Shown here: one piece after another, positions 9,671 through 20,508 of the stretch | Numbering within the stretch: position 1 is the stretch's first letter | Layout: every line of letters begins with the position of its first letter | From: Adiantum capillus-veneris | Lineage: Eukaryota; Streptophyta; Polypodiopsida; Polypodiales; Pteridaceae | Reading direction: 5' to 3' | Assembly: GCA_014529385.2 (NCBI GenBank) | Contig: CM043947.1 | Span: forward strand, 97,806,036 to 97,870,035 | DNA length: 64,000 bases | The notes under the pieces: generated by a model | The model's input: the letters and a program-made list of their open reading frames with translations, nothing else | What the model was told of the DNA's origin: nothing | Databases searched by the model: none | Made by a program: the position numbers and the translations under genes

Positions 9671-12309
9671 TAATACCATTGACATATCTAAAAAGTAAAT
9701 AATATAAAATTTCACAAGTTTTGACGACATGCCAGCACAAATTTACTAATTCTTTACCTTGGCACAGGTAACTACTTCATTGGCAGATGAATGATGGACG
9801 GGTTTGGAGACGGAAGAAGGCTCCAAGCAAGACACAACTGGATTTCTAAATAAAAAAACAAGCCGTATGGCTTTTCTTTGCAAATATTTCCCACATGGAA
9901 TAGTTTGTTAATTTTGGTGGAGGCACAAACCCTTGATTAAGTAAATAAATCTCCAATGTCAAAGATATCATTTTCTTTGTTTTGAATAATTGGTGAAAAG
10001 GGATAAGCCTAAATGGTTAAGCTATATTTTTAACAACACCCGATGGGTGGCTACACTTGCCCAAGAGAACCATTTTTACATGCTCAATTAATGCAGGGAT
10101 TTCAATTTTTTAATTATATAAGTAATGATGTGTGCAAGAAGTAGGAACGCAACTGTGTTGCGTAGGCTTTAAGAAGCACACAGTCATTCTATTCTCAAGT
10201 GCTAGTGTAAATTTCAGTAGACTGTATTGCGTAGGTTTTTTGAGGAACACACAAGCCCTCTAATTGCAACTAAGAGCGCAGGGACTGTAGTTGGCTACTG
10301 GCAACGCACACAATCTATTTCTTTTGCACCTTACAGGTGGCCCCTTGACCCTTGTGGGTGACAGTAAGAGCACACACATCACCCTTCACTTGTTGCGCAA
10401 CCTCCTCATCACCGCAACATAAGCCCCTCACGGTGGCTACACACAGTGTCTCTCTCTACCTCACCCTACAAGCTACGAGAAGTTCAACCTCCTAATCACC
10501 ATAAATGGATGCCCCATAGCCTGGTTGCACAACCTGTTTCTCATCCCAACCAGCTGCAACGGACATGCATCTCAACTAACAAGACCCAAAGAGGGGCTGG
10601 AAGCATCCAAGTACAAACGACCATCTAAACGGTAGGTAACGAAAGGTTTTTTCTGCACACGCACAAGGGAAGGCATTTCTTTATACCAGGTTATACACAC
10701 ACAAGATGTTTTTAGGAGGATAACAAGTAGGATAATTTCGTTGTTTTCTCTCCCAAAATCACACATATAGGTAGATATACACACGTGGATGTTTCCACAT
10801 ACATTTACACACATATAAAAGCTATGTTTATAGCCATCACTATAAGTATGACACTAATAAGGCATTAACACATTAGAAAATTTTGAAATACCGATTGATT
10901 CATAGTTATATAAACATAAAATCACATGTGTATACACACGCACATGCATGATTATGCAAAGGATTTTATTTTAGGATGTCACACACATGCATATACACGG
11001 GCATATACACAAAAGTACACAATACACATATGGAATGTTTTCACATAACACAAAGGCACTTACATAAGTAAATATACAATCATAATGTAGCATTAAAGTA
11101 AAGCAAAGAGGATAATACTGATAAAAAATAGTAATAATCATCATCATAAAGCTAATAACTATCAAAAAATATCATTTGAAGGGATTAGCAGCGACTGAAT
11201 TGTGGATTCTTGGACAATAAGTGTATACAAGAGAGATAACACAGATGACAACAACAAATAATAACCAAGTACTGCAATACATGTGCTTTACTTACATAAG
11301 TTTCATTCGGGTTAGGATCATGTGATTAAACAAAGCTGTTAATTTATATTATGTCCTCTTCTTTGGAAAGGTTTATTAAAAAAAAACCCACTAAGGGTTT
11401 TGTTAAGTAAGTAAGCATAAATATAGAGGTTGATAAAGATATGAAGCATTGGTTATCACAACCTCATGTGAGGAAGAAAGTCAATGTTTACTTCAGGCTT
11501 TTTTTAAAAAAAGAGTGATATTACAAACAAAATACTGCAAAAAATTTTATAAATTAAAAAACTTAGCCTTAAAATAGAAAAATATCATTAGTAAACAAAG
11601 ATTTTGTTGAATCTAGATGGTAAAATGTAATTGTATATACCATAGAATGTAGCAATTGGCAGACTCATACAGATATATTTAAAAATACTCATAAAGTGGG
11701 GCAAAAGTTAGGACTATTACGTAGGATATTAACCATATGTGACTAATTATTGCTAGTAAATAGGGCTATAGGTAGACGGCTAGGATGAGCAGCACTCGGA
11801 ACATATTTAAGCTATAATAGATCCGAGACAAGCTCATGAGCGCACATTATAGGCAAAAGAAAACCAAACCAATAGCAACTAGGGACCCTATCTCCAAATC
11901 ATGTAAACCCATCAAACTTTTCAAAGACTGTAATAGACCCTACTTACAAAGACGAGCTAAAGAAAACATAATATATGTTTAGGAGTATGGTTGGGGTCTG
12001 GGATGTGACATTGATAACAAGCTGTGGAGATTGCTTGGATACCTCTCACCCATTTAGTACAAATTAGTTCTAATTAATTGTACTTGTGGTTGTTTGGAAG
12101 GTAAAGATCCTCGCTCTCATCTGATACAAGTTTTGGCTAAAACTCCTAGTTTGTCGTGTATCAAAGTATCTTGTAATAAATATTTATTAACAAAATCTTC
12201 TTTTTTTGTTCTTTACACAATATGGTTTGCAAATAGTATTTAAGTCTCTCAGTATATGATTTTGAATGATGGGTTTTTAAATTTAAACACACACACAAAT
12301 GTTTGCATA

Positions 12310-12408
12310 GAAGAAATTTGTTAACCTCCACACCCAATTCTCCTTTATTGATTGATGAACTGTAGAAATGGAAGAATTTTTAATCGGTACTTCTTCCACA
12401 AGGGGAGA
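12310..12408 (+). pseudogene. Gypsy A integrase N-terminus, first piece
   Basis: A frame ending in HKGR immediately left of gypsy B continues as VCVP immediately to its right (16508 onward) once one GGAGA copy is removed. The joined word is the conserved linker just before the H2C2 zinc finger of Ty3/gypsy integrases. Upstream, an IDEL-like word suggests the RNase H to integrase linker, but everything further 5-prime (gag, protease, RT) is missing. The piece abuts the CA-rich end of R2. Confidence 0.7.
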
Positions 12409-12530
12409 TGAAAGGGCGGTGGTAATGCGTGTGGTAGTCTCCACCCAACCGTGCTATCTTATAGCCTCCCCCAACGGACACACTCTTTGGCCATGTTAGT
12501 GGCCTTGCCCATAGGACCCATGTCCTTACG
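12409..12530 (-). repeat. Gypsy B 3-prime LTR
   Basis: It starts TGAAAGGGCG on the plus strand and ends CCATGTCCTTACG; the partner LTR ends TTACA, so the terminal base has mutated here. The adjacent run of C (G on the minus strand) is the polypurine tract. Confidence 0.85.
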
Positions 12531-12557
12531 TTACCCCCCCCCCCTTGGAGAATCGTT

Positions 12558-13929
12558 TTAGTCCTCAAAAACAATCATAGGAAAACATTTCTTAAGTGTG
12601 GAGACATTCTCCCATGTAGAACCTTCTTCAGGTCTATCTAGCCATTTTACCAACACCTCTCGTTTGACATGATGTCTAGCGCGAAGCTCATGAGAATCCA
12701 CAATCTTTTTGGGCTCATGAGGAATGCTCGGCGGTTTGGTAAGGTCAACTAACACACCTGTGTCAGTGACGTTATCATTCTGTCCTAGTTGTTTTCGTAA
12801 ATGGCTAACATGAAAAACAAGATGAACTTGTGAGTGCTCTGGGAGAGATACCTTATAGGCCACTTGACCTATACGTTTGAGAATGGTAAACGGTCCACAA
12901 TAGCGTGGTGAAATTTTAGCAACATTTCCCGTCTTCAGACTTTCTGAATGCTCCGGAACTTTGAGGAAAACCTTGTCTCCTTCTTCAAAAGTAGCAAGAC
13001 GACGATGCTCATCTGCGTACTTCTTATATCGATCTTGAGCTTGCTTAACATTCTGTCAAGCAACTTGAAGCATGTTAAAAAACGTCTTGGAGAAAATCCT
13101 TCGCTTATTGTATCTTCTCCTTAGCCAACCCCACCGTAACGGGTGATCTAGGTTGAAATCCATATAAAAGCATAAATGGACTAAACCCTGTAGTAACATG
13201 CTTTGAACTACTATAAGAAAATTCCAATATAGGTAAGTAGTCTTTCCAATTGGTTTGCTTCTTGCTAACGTACACTCGTAGCATATCCTCTAGCACTTAT
13301 TTAACTCTTTATGTTTGACTATCCATTTTAGGATGATCAGCCGTACTTACATTAAGTTTAGTTTCCAACTTTTAGAACACGTCTCTCTACAAGTGATTAT
13401 CGAACTTTTGATCTCTGTCACTAATGATACTAGCTGGAAGACCATAGAGTTTATATATATGCTCTATAAATAGATGTGCTAATTTCAGTGTCTTAACCGT
13501 AGTCTTAGTGGGAATGAATCGATGCATCTTTGTGAGACGGTCTACAATTACCCAAATGACATCATGGCCACAATTTGTAGTAGGTAGTCCTACTACAAAA
13601 TCCATAGAGATACTCTCCCACTTACCTTGTGAAATCTCTAAAGGATGTAAAAGGCCACCTACCTGGAGGCGCTCTGCCTTATTAAATTGGCGTTGTTGGC
13701 AGTTTAGTATGTATTCTTGAACATCATGATGTAAGCCCGGCCAATAAAATTGCCGTTGAACTAAGGCATACGTCTTATGAATACCTCGATGATCAGCACT
13801 TCGACTATCATGACACTCAAAGAAGATTTGGTGCCTAGTGTCTGAGTCCTTTGGCACACATACTCTACCTTTGTGGAATAACTGTCCATCGTCAATGGAA
13901 AAAATCTTCCATTGCACTTCGCATACCAT
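12558..13929 (-). pseudogene. Gypsy B integrase and chromo-like C-terminus, broken
   Basis: Read from 13929 downward. An LFHKGRVCVP linker precedes a H2C2-type finger in which the expected second Cys is Arg (NCQQRQ). The DDE core follows: SMDFVVGLP (first Asp), IISDRDQKF (second Asp), then frameshifts. The third catalytic residue should lie in a DSQTERV-like word but the Glu codon is TAA (about 13305-13315). The later segment 13105-13296 is a GFSPFMLLYGF core end, and 12558-12863 ends in a HVSHLRK and WLDRPEEGSTWEN block typical of the gypsy C-terminal chromo-like region. The stops make it non-functional. Confidence 0.82.
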
Positions 13930-14155
13930 TACTAGAATTCACCGCACTTTGCTCTTGAGAATTCACAAGACTTGAAGACAAGAAGTAACACAAAAAGATT
14001 TCATCTATTAAATTTTCTTTCTGCAAAATAAGAAGCACGGCTGTACATATAAGAGGTGCAGATTGTATATTTTGCTCACCAAGCAAAAGCACATGCTGGC
14101 CATTGGCCATAAAGGATAAGGAGTTGTGTTCATAAGTAGTGTGCAATGTGTTTCT
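13930..14155 (-). pseudogene. Gypsy B protease-to-integrase linker, RT missing
   Basis: A short open frame resembles the segment that normally follows the gypsy protease (a similar block occurs at 50011-50256 before an RT start). In gypsy B it runs directly into the integrase linker, so roughly the RT and RNase H domains (usually more than 1.2 kb) have been deleted. Confidence 0.6.
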
Positions 14156-15711
14156 TTAACCATGCAACCACTCCAGTACTAAAACTATATTAGCACAGTC
14201 CATGTTCATAACAAGGGTCATTGTATGATCTTGGACAATAAGCTCAAGCCCTTGAACTACCGTGTCCCATACTTTTTTATAATTCCCAGACATCTCCTCC
14301 ACCACATACTTGTGAGAGCACGGATTCTGTGTAAGCTTCAATTTTTTGACTAGCTTATAGTTCAAGAAGTTATTAGTTGCACCATCATCGAATAAAACAC
14401 GAACACGTTGTTCGTTAATAGTGCCATGCATGCAATTCAAATCATGGGGGCCAAAGGTGGGCTGCCACATTGAAGCAGACACACAACACTTGTGCTTTTC
14501 TTCCATATGAAGTACCTCTACAACACAATATTTAGGAGATGAATCTAATGTGAGGTGTTCCACCGTGTGCATGGCCTTTTCTTTGCCTTTCAAAAGAGGA
14601 CAATCTTTCTTATCATGTTGGTCGGAAAGACATCTTAAACACAAATTGTGTTTCTTTGCACGCTCAAAATCAGCAGTGTTGAGAGACCCACGTGGAGTAT
14701 CTCCTGAGTGCTTAGACTTCTTAGCCTCTTGTGGGCATGGAGAGGTAGATTGTCTCTTTCTCCTCTTGGAACGTGTGGGAGATCTACCTCACCATTCGCT
14801 CTTAGCCACATTGCTCTTAGCAAAAGTATTCTTAGAGTAGGAAACATTTCCTTTCCTCTCTTGTTCATCATCATATCTTAGGGCATGACTGATGGCTTCT
14901 TCCAAAGTTTTTGGATGTTGGGTCTTGGCGTGAAGACAATAGTCTTTGTCAAGGCCCCTATTAAAACCCCGTATCTTTTGGAATTCATCTAGACCTTCTA
15001 GTTTTAATATGATTTTCTGATACTTTGAAAGGTATTGTGTGAGAGAGAGGCCACACATGACGCATGCATATCCCATGCTAAATAATTCTTATCTTCTTCA
15101 TTGGAGTCCAAAAACTCTTTGGAGAAAGAATCTTGAAATGCAGCCCAAGATGGAGGACGAGCATCTATTGGAAATGTCATCCACCACTTATAGTCCTTGC
15201 CTTTAAGAGATAGACTTGTTTCCACAACCATCTTTATATTCAGGGTGTGTCTCAATTGATGAATATCACTCCATTTGCGTAAGAACGTAATGATTGTATT
15301 CTTGTTGCGATCACGCTCTTCCCTGTAATATTTAGGAATGGTGATATTCTTAAGTAATACATTGCTACCTTCTTCATCTTCTACAAAATTTGTCTCTTGG
15401 ACTCCTTGAGTTGTGCGACCTTGGTTCCCTTAAACTGTGCCTCTTTTGGCTCCTTGAATTGTCTGTGAATTCATAAATTTCACAAGTAACTCCGTAAGAT
15501 TAGTAACATTTTCATTAAGTGAAGAGAGGTTGCATTCAAGTAACCTTTGGTGATTTTCCAAAGCCTTGAAAGCAACCATATCTACAAGTCCATGATCTCC
15601 TAGATCATCGTCATCATGCATATTAGTGTCAGCTGCACCCATGATGCCTTGATTTTGATCTACCTGCTCAAAATCAAACGTGTGTGTAGGTGGGATATCC
15701 TCACTGGCCAT
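14156..15711 (-). pseudogene. Gypsy B gag-protease, frameshifted
   Basis: The first usable ATG is at 15711. Segment 15711-15430 is a coiled-coil-like gag N-terminus ending in TAA; 15255-15004 holds the retrotransposon gag core (WWMTF and WAAFQDSF words); 15076-14789 continues it in another frame. A CCHC knuckle CLRCLSDQHDKKDC follows at about 14600-14640, then the aspartic protease word LFDDGATNNFL (about 14375-14405), where the usual DTGA or DSGA is DDGA. At least one stop and one frameshift interrupt gag. Confidence 0.8.
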
Positions 15712-16082
15712 GATAAACACACACTAATGCAAAGAGAGAAAAAAAAACGACAACTTGTACCTTGTGAAATTGAAGTCTTTGTGTTTTGTATGCTCCGCGA
15801 TTTGTGTTGCATGCGAACCTTGTCTTGTGGGAATTTGAGCACTTCACTCGTCGTTTGTTGTAAGAACACCTTTGTTGATTCTTCACAAAAACTGTCCTTT
15901 TTGTGAAAGATTTTGTTCACTTTGAAGCTAGCTCCTTGAGGAAAAAAGAAATTTTTGGAGGAAAACTTTCCTTCCTCCAAGAAGTAAAAAAGAACGGTGA
16001 AGCTATTTCCTTGAAGTTTGAAGCTTTACCTTTCCTTCTAGTTCTGCTTTCAACACAAGTAGGCTATCTTTCCTTCTTATAC

Positions 16083-16372
16083 ACAACAAGGTTCAATAGC
16101 TTAATGGTCAAGTGTTGGCCTCTTACCCTCATGGGGTGGGTTCAACCCTCTTTCATGCAAGGGTTAAGGGGGACTTCCTACGCACGCAACCAACGGCGCC
16201 AATGGAAGCTTTCGGAGCCTCGATGCCATCGAGTTTCCAGTCGAGTTTACCTTGGTCGCCCGCCTTAGTCGTGCGCTATGGGGCGGAGTCGCTGTGCTGT
16301 CTGCGGAATGTGGGAGAGAATGAGGACGTTGCACGCACATGCAACCTGCTTTTCATCTCCTTTCAAAAAAAA
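16083..16372 (+). mobile_element. Candidate tRNA-derived SINE next to gypsy B primer site
   Basis: TAGCTTAATGG (16097-16107) resembles an RNA polymerase III box A and GGGTTCAACCC (16138-16148) a box B, 41 bases apart, as in tRNA-derived SINE heads. The segment ends in an A tract (16365-16372) that directly touches the gypsy B primer-binding site. No target duplication is obvious, and the body between 16150 and 16360 is not recognised. It may instead be ordinary gypsy leader sequence. Confidence 0.45.
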
Positions 16373-16385
16373 GCTCTGATACCAA
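16373..16385 (-). promoter_or_regulatory. Gypsy B primer-binding site (initiator tRNA-Met)
   Basis: On the minus strand this reads TTGGTATCAGAGC, complementary to the 3-prime end of plant initiator tRNA-Met, immediately inside the 5-prime LTR. It sets the element's orientation as minus. Confidence 0.9.
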
Positions 16386-16507
16386 TGAAAGGGCGATGGT
16401 AATGCGTGTGCTAGTCTCCACCCAACCTTGGTATCTTATAGCCTCCCCTAGCGTACACACTGTCCAGCCGTGCCGGTCGCCTTGCCCATAGGACCCATGT
16501 CCTTACA
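16386..16507 (-). repeat. Gypsy B 5-prime LTR
   Basis: It matches 12409-12530 with scattered substitutions and is bounded by TG...CA on both strands. The adjacent GGAGA is the target duplication. Confidence 0.88.
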
Positions 16508-17477
16508 GGAGAGTTTGTGTACCGACGAACATGGACATTCGGTGTAAAATTCTTTATCAATGTCACAATAATCCAAGTACATGGCACCCATGCATTAAGA
16601 AGACTTATGCTCTCGTACAAAAAGCAACTTTATTGGCCAGGTTTACACGGCTATGTCCAAGACTATGTCTTGCATTGCCAGAAATTTCAAGTTTATAAAG
16701 CAGAGTGCCTGAAGATAGAAGGTCTCTTGCATTCGTTAGAGATTCCCAATGCTAAAGGGGAAAGTATCTCTATTGATTTCATTGTGGGTTTACCAACCAC
16801 TGTATGAGGTCATGACTCACTATGTGTGGTCGTAGACCGGTTGACTAAACTATGAAAGTTTATTCCAACCAAGTCAGTTATTAAGACTCTAGAGTTAGCT
16901 AAGTTATTTGTGGAAAATATGTAAAAGTTGTATGGACTGACAAGTAACATTGTGAGTGATCATGATCCCAAGTTTAACATTCATTCTTCGAAGGCTATGT
17001 TTAAATGATTGGGTGCACAACTCAACCTCAATACAACAGATCATTGTGAAATGGATGGTCAAACTGAAAGAGTCAATCAAGTGCTAAAGGATATGTTACA
17101 AGCATACGTTAGCAAGAAGCAATCAGACTGGGAAGAGTATCTACCTATTCTTGAGTTTTGTTACAATATCTCCAAGCATGTAATGATTGGATTTAGTCCT
17201 TTCATGCTCATGTACGGTTTTCAACCTAGGACATTAATTACGGTGGGGTTGACAACTAAAACTCCAACAAGTCAAGGATTTATCCAAGATTAGATGGATA
17301 TGATGAAACTAACTTGTCAAGATGTTCAACAAGTGCATGATCAGTATAAGAAGTACGTTGATGAGAAACGTCTACAAGTTACCTTTACGAAAGGGGAAGA
17401 GGTATTTTTGCGTGTAGCAGAGCATTCAAAAAATTTGAAGATTGGGCGAATACCTAAATCATCGCCGAGATACTGTG
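16508..17477 (+). pseudogene. Gypsy A integrase core, second piece
   Basis: It continues the frame interrupted at 12408. Visible are a YWPGLHGYVQDYVLHCQKF zinc-finger end (second Cys of the CxxC pair lost), first Asp in SIDFIVGLP, second Asp in IVSDHDPKF and third residue Glu in DGQTERVNQ, so all three catalytic acids survive, although several in-frame stops (16804, 16852, 16921, 17006) break the reading frame. The core end GFSPFMLMYGFQP and the IGRIPKSSPRYC word follow; the frame is then cut by the small LTR element at 17478 and resumes as GPFKILKRV at 20001. Confidence 0.85.
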
Positions 17478-17619
17478 TGTTGAGAGATAAAGAGACAGAA
17501 CATAAATAGAACCCCAAAGTGTGTAGAATACACACATGAGATGATGTATATATAGAGGGGACCTGGGTGCTATATATAGAGAAGCCATATATTGGGTAGC
17601 TTCACATATAAGCTCAACA
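17478..17619 (-). repeat. 3-prime LTR of the 17478 element
   Basis: 142 bp, TGTTGAGAGATAAAG at its left end and AAGCTCAACA at its right. The following CCCCTGCTCAAAT is the polypurine tract in reverse complement. Confidence 0.9.
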
Positions 17620-18364
17620 CCCCTGCTCAAATAAGCGTCCCTAACTGTGGATGAGAAAACCCTTGGGGGATCAAGGGGAAAACCCACAGCTCTATATACA
17701 CCCACCGTTATATTATAAAAATTATTCAAAGTACAAATGTTCATGAAGAGCTACATCACTCCTTTTACAATGAGTATTTTATAAGGAGCTACATTACTCC
17801 TTTTACAATGAATGCTTATGAGGAGTTACATCACTCCTATCCTATCAAATACAATAATGAATAATAAGATTCAATAATGAATAATAAGATTCAATAAAGA
17901 GGTGAAAAGGCTATCGATTAGCTCGTGATCAAAAGTGTCTCCGTGAATCTCCTGTGTAGCTTGTCATCAATATGGCATCACCAAACATATCTTCATGTTG
18001 TCATCAATATGGCATCACCAAACATGTCTTCATGTTGTCATCAACATGGCATCACCAAGCATGTCTTCATAAATTTTTTATTGTCACCAAGTTTCTCTTC
18101 ATGAAATCAATTCTTTGATCAATCCTACATAGATTATAGAGTCAAAATACATAGTCATGAAAATTTTTAGCATCATTAGTGAAATAATTATATTCACAAT
18201 GCCATAAGAGATGGTTGCGACACCACTCTTTTGACAACATATATACGCACGACAACATATGTGTACATAAAGTATGAATGTAAAAGTAGAAGATGCGTGA
18301 TTGCGTGATGCAAATGACATGTGCATATACTACATAAAACGACATTTATCAACGTAGTGATATC

Positions 18365-18740
18365 AATGAATATCATCAAAGTAAAACATCATCATTGTAT
18401 CAATAAAAATTAATAAATCATCATGGTATCAACAAAAAGCATCATGGTATCACCGAAAATAATCATTGTATCAACGAAACTTCATCATGGTATCACCGAG
18501 AATAACCATGGTATCAACGAAACAATATCATGGTATCACCGAGAATAATCATTATATCAATGAAACAACATCATGGTATCAATGAAACAACAACATGGTA
18601 TCACCGAGAATAACCATGGTATCAACAAAATATCATCATGGTATCAACAAAAATCACCATGACCACAGTACTAACAAAAGATCATCATGGTACCATCAAA
18701 ATCACTATGGTATCAACGAGAGATTATCAATAAAACCACG
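18365..18740. repeat. ~40 bp tandem array, ATCATGGTATCACCGAG type
   Basis: Roughly eight degenerate units built from CATCATGGTATCACCGAG and AATAACCATGGTATCAAC. It shares words with the arrays at 9445-9665 and, more distantly, 32640-33140. Confidence 0.85.
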
Positions 18741-19029
18741 TAAACTATATCTCTGGAAAAATAACTATATTAGAATTAATAAAAGAATATATCATATAAC
18801 AAAAGATCATATACCATCAGTAGCTCGACGGAATTTGGACGATCATCAACGGCTCGACTGAATCAGAACGATATTCATTTGATATCCATGAACAAATCTA
18901 TAGATATTTGATATCTGGAAATATAGATATTTGATATCTGGAAATATAGATATCCAAGAAAAAATCATCAGTAAATGTCTCAGTATATATTAGACAGCTT
19001 GAAATAGTATAGATTTTTGAGAACATATA

Positions 19030-19850
19030 TCTATAACATTGATTCGATTCGTAACTGTCTTCTGCAGCAAAGTTATATCAGTAACAAATATAATTGATGA
19101 AGAGAAAAATATAATTGATAACTTTTCAATGAGGAGGAAAATCAAAAGCAAAAGGCAAAATTTTCTTTTCAGACGTGTTCCCACTCTGAGAACGATAATC
19201 CAATATTGCTGCAAAATTTTAGAGAAAGTTTCTTCTGCAAAGTTGTAGACCACATCGATTTCGGTGGCTTGCACGAACCGTTTTTGCAAAATTGTTTTCA
19301 ATTAGGATAAAAATAAAAAACACTAAAATGAAAGTTTCTTTTCAGGCATATACGCAATCTATGAAGGATAACTCAAAATCAGTATAGAATCTGAAAAAAG
19401 TTTCTTTCGCAAAGTTGTAGACCACATCAATTCTGGTGCCTTTAGCGAGCTGTTTCTGCACAATCATTTTAAATTAGCAAAAAAAATCAAAAACAAAAAG
19501 TAAAAGTTGCTTTTCAGACATGTGTGCAGTCCGCGAACGATAACTCAAAAGCAGTGCAGAATTTGAAAAAAGTTTCTTTTGCAAAGTTGTAGACGACATC
19601 AATTCCAGTGCCTCTCTAGGGTTGTTTCTTCAAAATTGTTTTCAATCAGGAGAAAAATCGAGAACAAAATCCGAAAGTTACTTTCCAGACATGTATGTAG
19701 TCCGCAAACGATAACTCAAAATCAGTGCAGAATTTTGAAAAACTTTCTTTTGCAAAGTTGTAGACCACATCGATTCCGATGCCCCTCATAAGCGTCTCCG
19801 CAAAATCGTTTTCAATCAAGAGAAAAATAAAAAACAAAAACGTCTTGCTC
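19030..19850. repeat. ~165 bp tandem array next to the primer site
   Basis: About five units with the landmarks CGAACGATAACTCAAAA, GAAAAAAGTTTCTTTTGC and AAAGTTGTAGACCACATCGA. The same unit forms the arrays in the relative at 62534-64000. Open frames across it are by-products of the repeat. Confidence 0.88.
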
Positions 19851-19858
19851 TGATACTA
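19847..19858 (-). promoter_or_regulatory. Primer-binding site of the 17478 element
   Basis: The minus strand reads TAGTATCAGAGC, one base from the canonical TGGTATCAGAGC that pairs with initiator tRNA-Met. Confidence 0.85.
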
Positions 19859-20000
19859 TGTTGAGAGAGAAAGAGATAGCATAGAAATAGAACCCCGAAG
19901 TGTGTAGAATACACACATGAGATGATGTATATATAGAGGGGACCTGGGTGCTATATTTAGAGAAGCCATATAGTGAGTAGCTTCACATATAAGCTCAACA
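19859..20000 (-). repeat. 5-prime LTR of the 17478 element
   Basis: 142 bp, same length as the partner LTR and differing by scattered substitutions. Confidence 0.9.
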
Positions 20001-20359
20001 ATGTGGGCCTTTCAAGATACTCAAGCGAGTCGATGATCAAGCCTACAAACTCTCATTACTAGCACACTCTTGTCTTCATTTGGTATTTCATGTAAGTCGT
20101 TTACATAAACTCTTGCATAGGGATGACAATGTCATTAACCTGCAAATTATGTTTGATTTTTTTGAAACTCCTACCCAACCACACGGAACTCAACAAATCT
20201 TAGACTATCATGAATGATGATTTATGTACACATCATCATGTACGTCGACAAGATTTAGCCAAGTAGAAAGATCGACCTAACGAAGGTGCCACTTGGGAAA
20301 ACATTAGTGTTCTTAAGAAGAAGTTTCCCACTTTTGTTTTCCCAAGAAGGGGGGAGTAA
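20001..20359 (+). pseudogene. Gypsy A chromo-like C-terminus, third piece
   Basis: After the small LTR element the frame resumes GPFKILKRVDDQAYKLSL with a LVFHVSRLHK block (HVSxLxK is the hallmark preceding the chromo-like domain of plant gypsy integrases). Stops and a shift follow, then a degraded KDRPNEGATWENISVLKK block near 20265-20330, equivalent to WLDRPEEGSTWEN in gypsy B. The end is a G-rich AAGAAGGGGGGAG polypurine tract. Confidence 0.78.
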
Positions 20360-20508
20360 TGTAATGCCAAGGGCAATCTTGGGGGTGATGGAGCATGCCA
20401 AGTCCCGACTCCTATATATAGGCAAGCAATCCTACAAGGCCAAGGGCCTATAAATAGGGAGTTAGGGAGCAGGATTCAACTAAGCAGCACCTTGGGGCAT
20501 TTCAAACA
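20360..20508 (+). repeat. Gypsy A 3-prime LTR remnant with TATA box
   Basis: TGTAATGCC begins directly after PPT-TAA, the same arrangement as in gypsy B. CTATATATAGGC (about 20412) and CCTATAAATAGGG (about 20448) are good TATA-box candidates. The right end (near CAAACA, 20508) is fused to a degenerate LTR-element interior, so the boundary is approximate. Confidence 0.5.

Larger units (their letters stand above)
8629..12300 (+). repeat. R2, right copy of the ~2.7 kb direct repeat (interrupted)
   Basis: It matches R1 along its whole length apart from two events. R2 lacks the CACTA-like insertion at 1686-3477 (empty site near 10577) and has gained an LTR-element fragment at 8721-9670. The right boundary (ACACACACACAAA near 12300) abuts a gypsy fragment, whereas the corresponding end of R1 abuts the RT region, so the two copies share the same right end with different flanks. 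No gene is visible; the reading frames inside are short and not shared in frame between the copies. Confidence 0.75.
12409..16507 (-). mobile_element. Gypsy B, Ty3/gypsy retrotransposon with RT deleted
   Basis: Both ends are defined. LTRs of about 122 bp (12409-12530 and 16386-16507) are flanked by an exact GGAGA target duplication (12404-12408 and 16508-16512). Read on the minus strand it has 5-prime LTR, primer site TTGGTATCAGAGC, gag, CCHC knuckle, protease, integrase, chromo-like tail, a G-rich polypurine tract (12532-12545 region) and 3-prime LTR. Reverse transcriptase and RNase H are absent between protease (14156) and integrase (13929). The LTRs are very short for a gypsy element. It sits inside gypsy A in the opposite orientation. 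Confidence 0.88.
17478..20000 (-). mobile_element. Complete small non-autonomous LTR element (TRIM/LARD-like)
   Basis: Two 142 bp LTRs (17478-17619 and 19859-20000, TGTTGAG...CTCAACA) bound a 2.2 kb interior with no gene. The primer site lies left of the right-hand LTR, so the element reads on the minus strand. Flanks are CTGTG (17473-17477) and ATGTG (20001-20005), a target duplication with one mismatch; removing the element restores the gypsy A reading frame across the junction. The interior carries two tandem arrays (18365-18730 and 19030-19850). Close relatives occur at 8721 and 62380. Confidence 0.9.
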
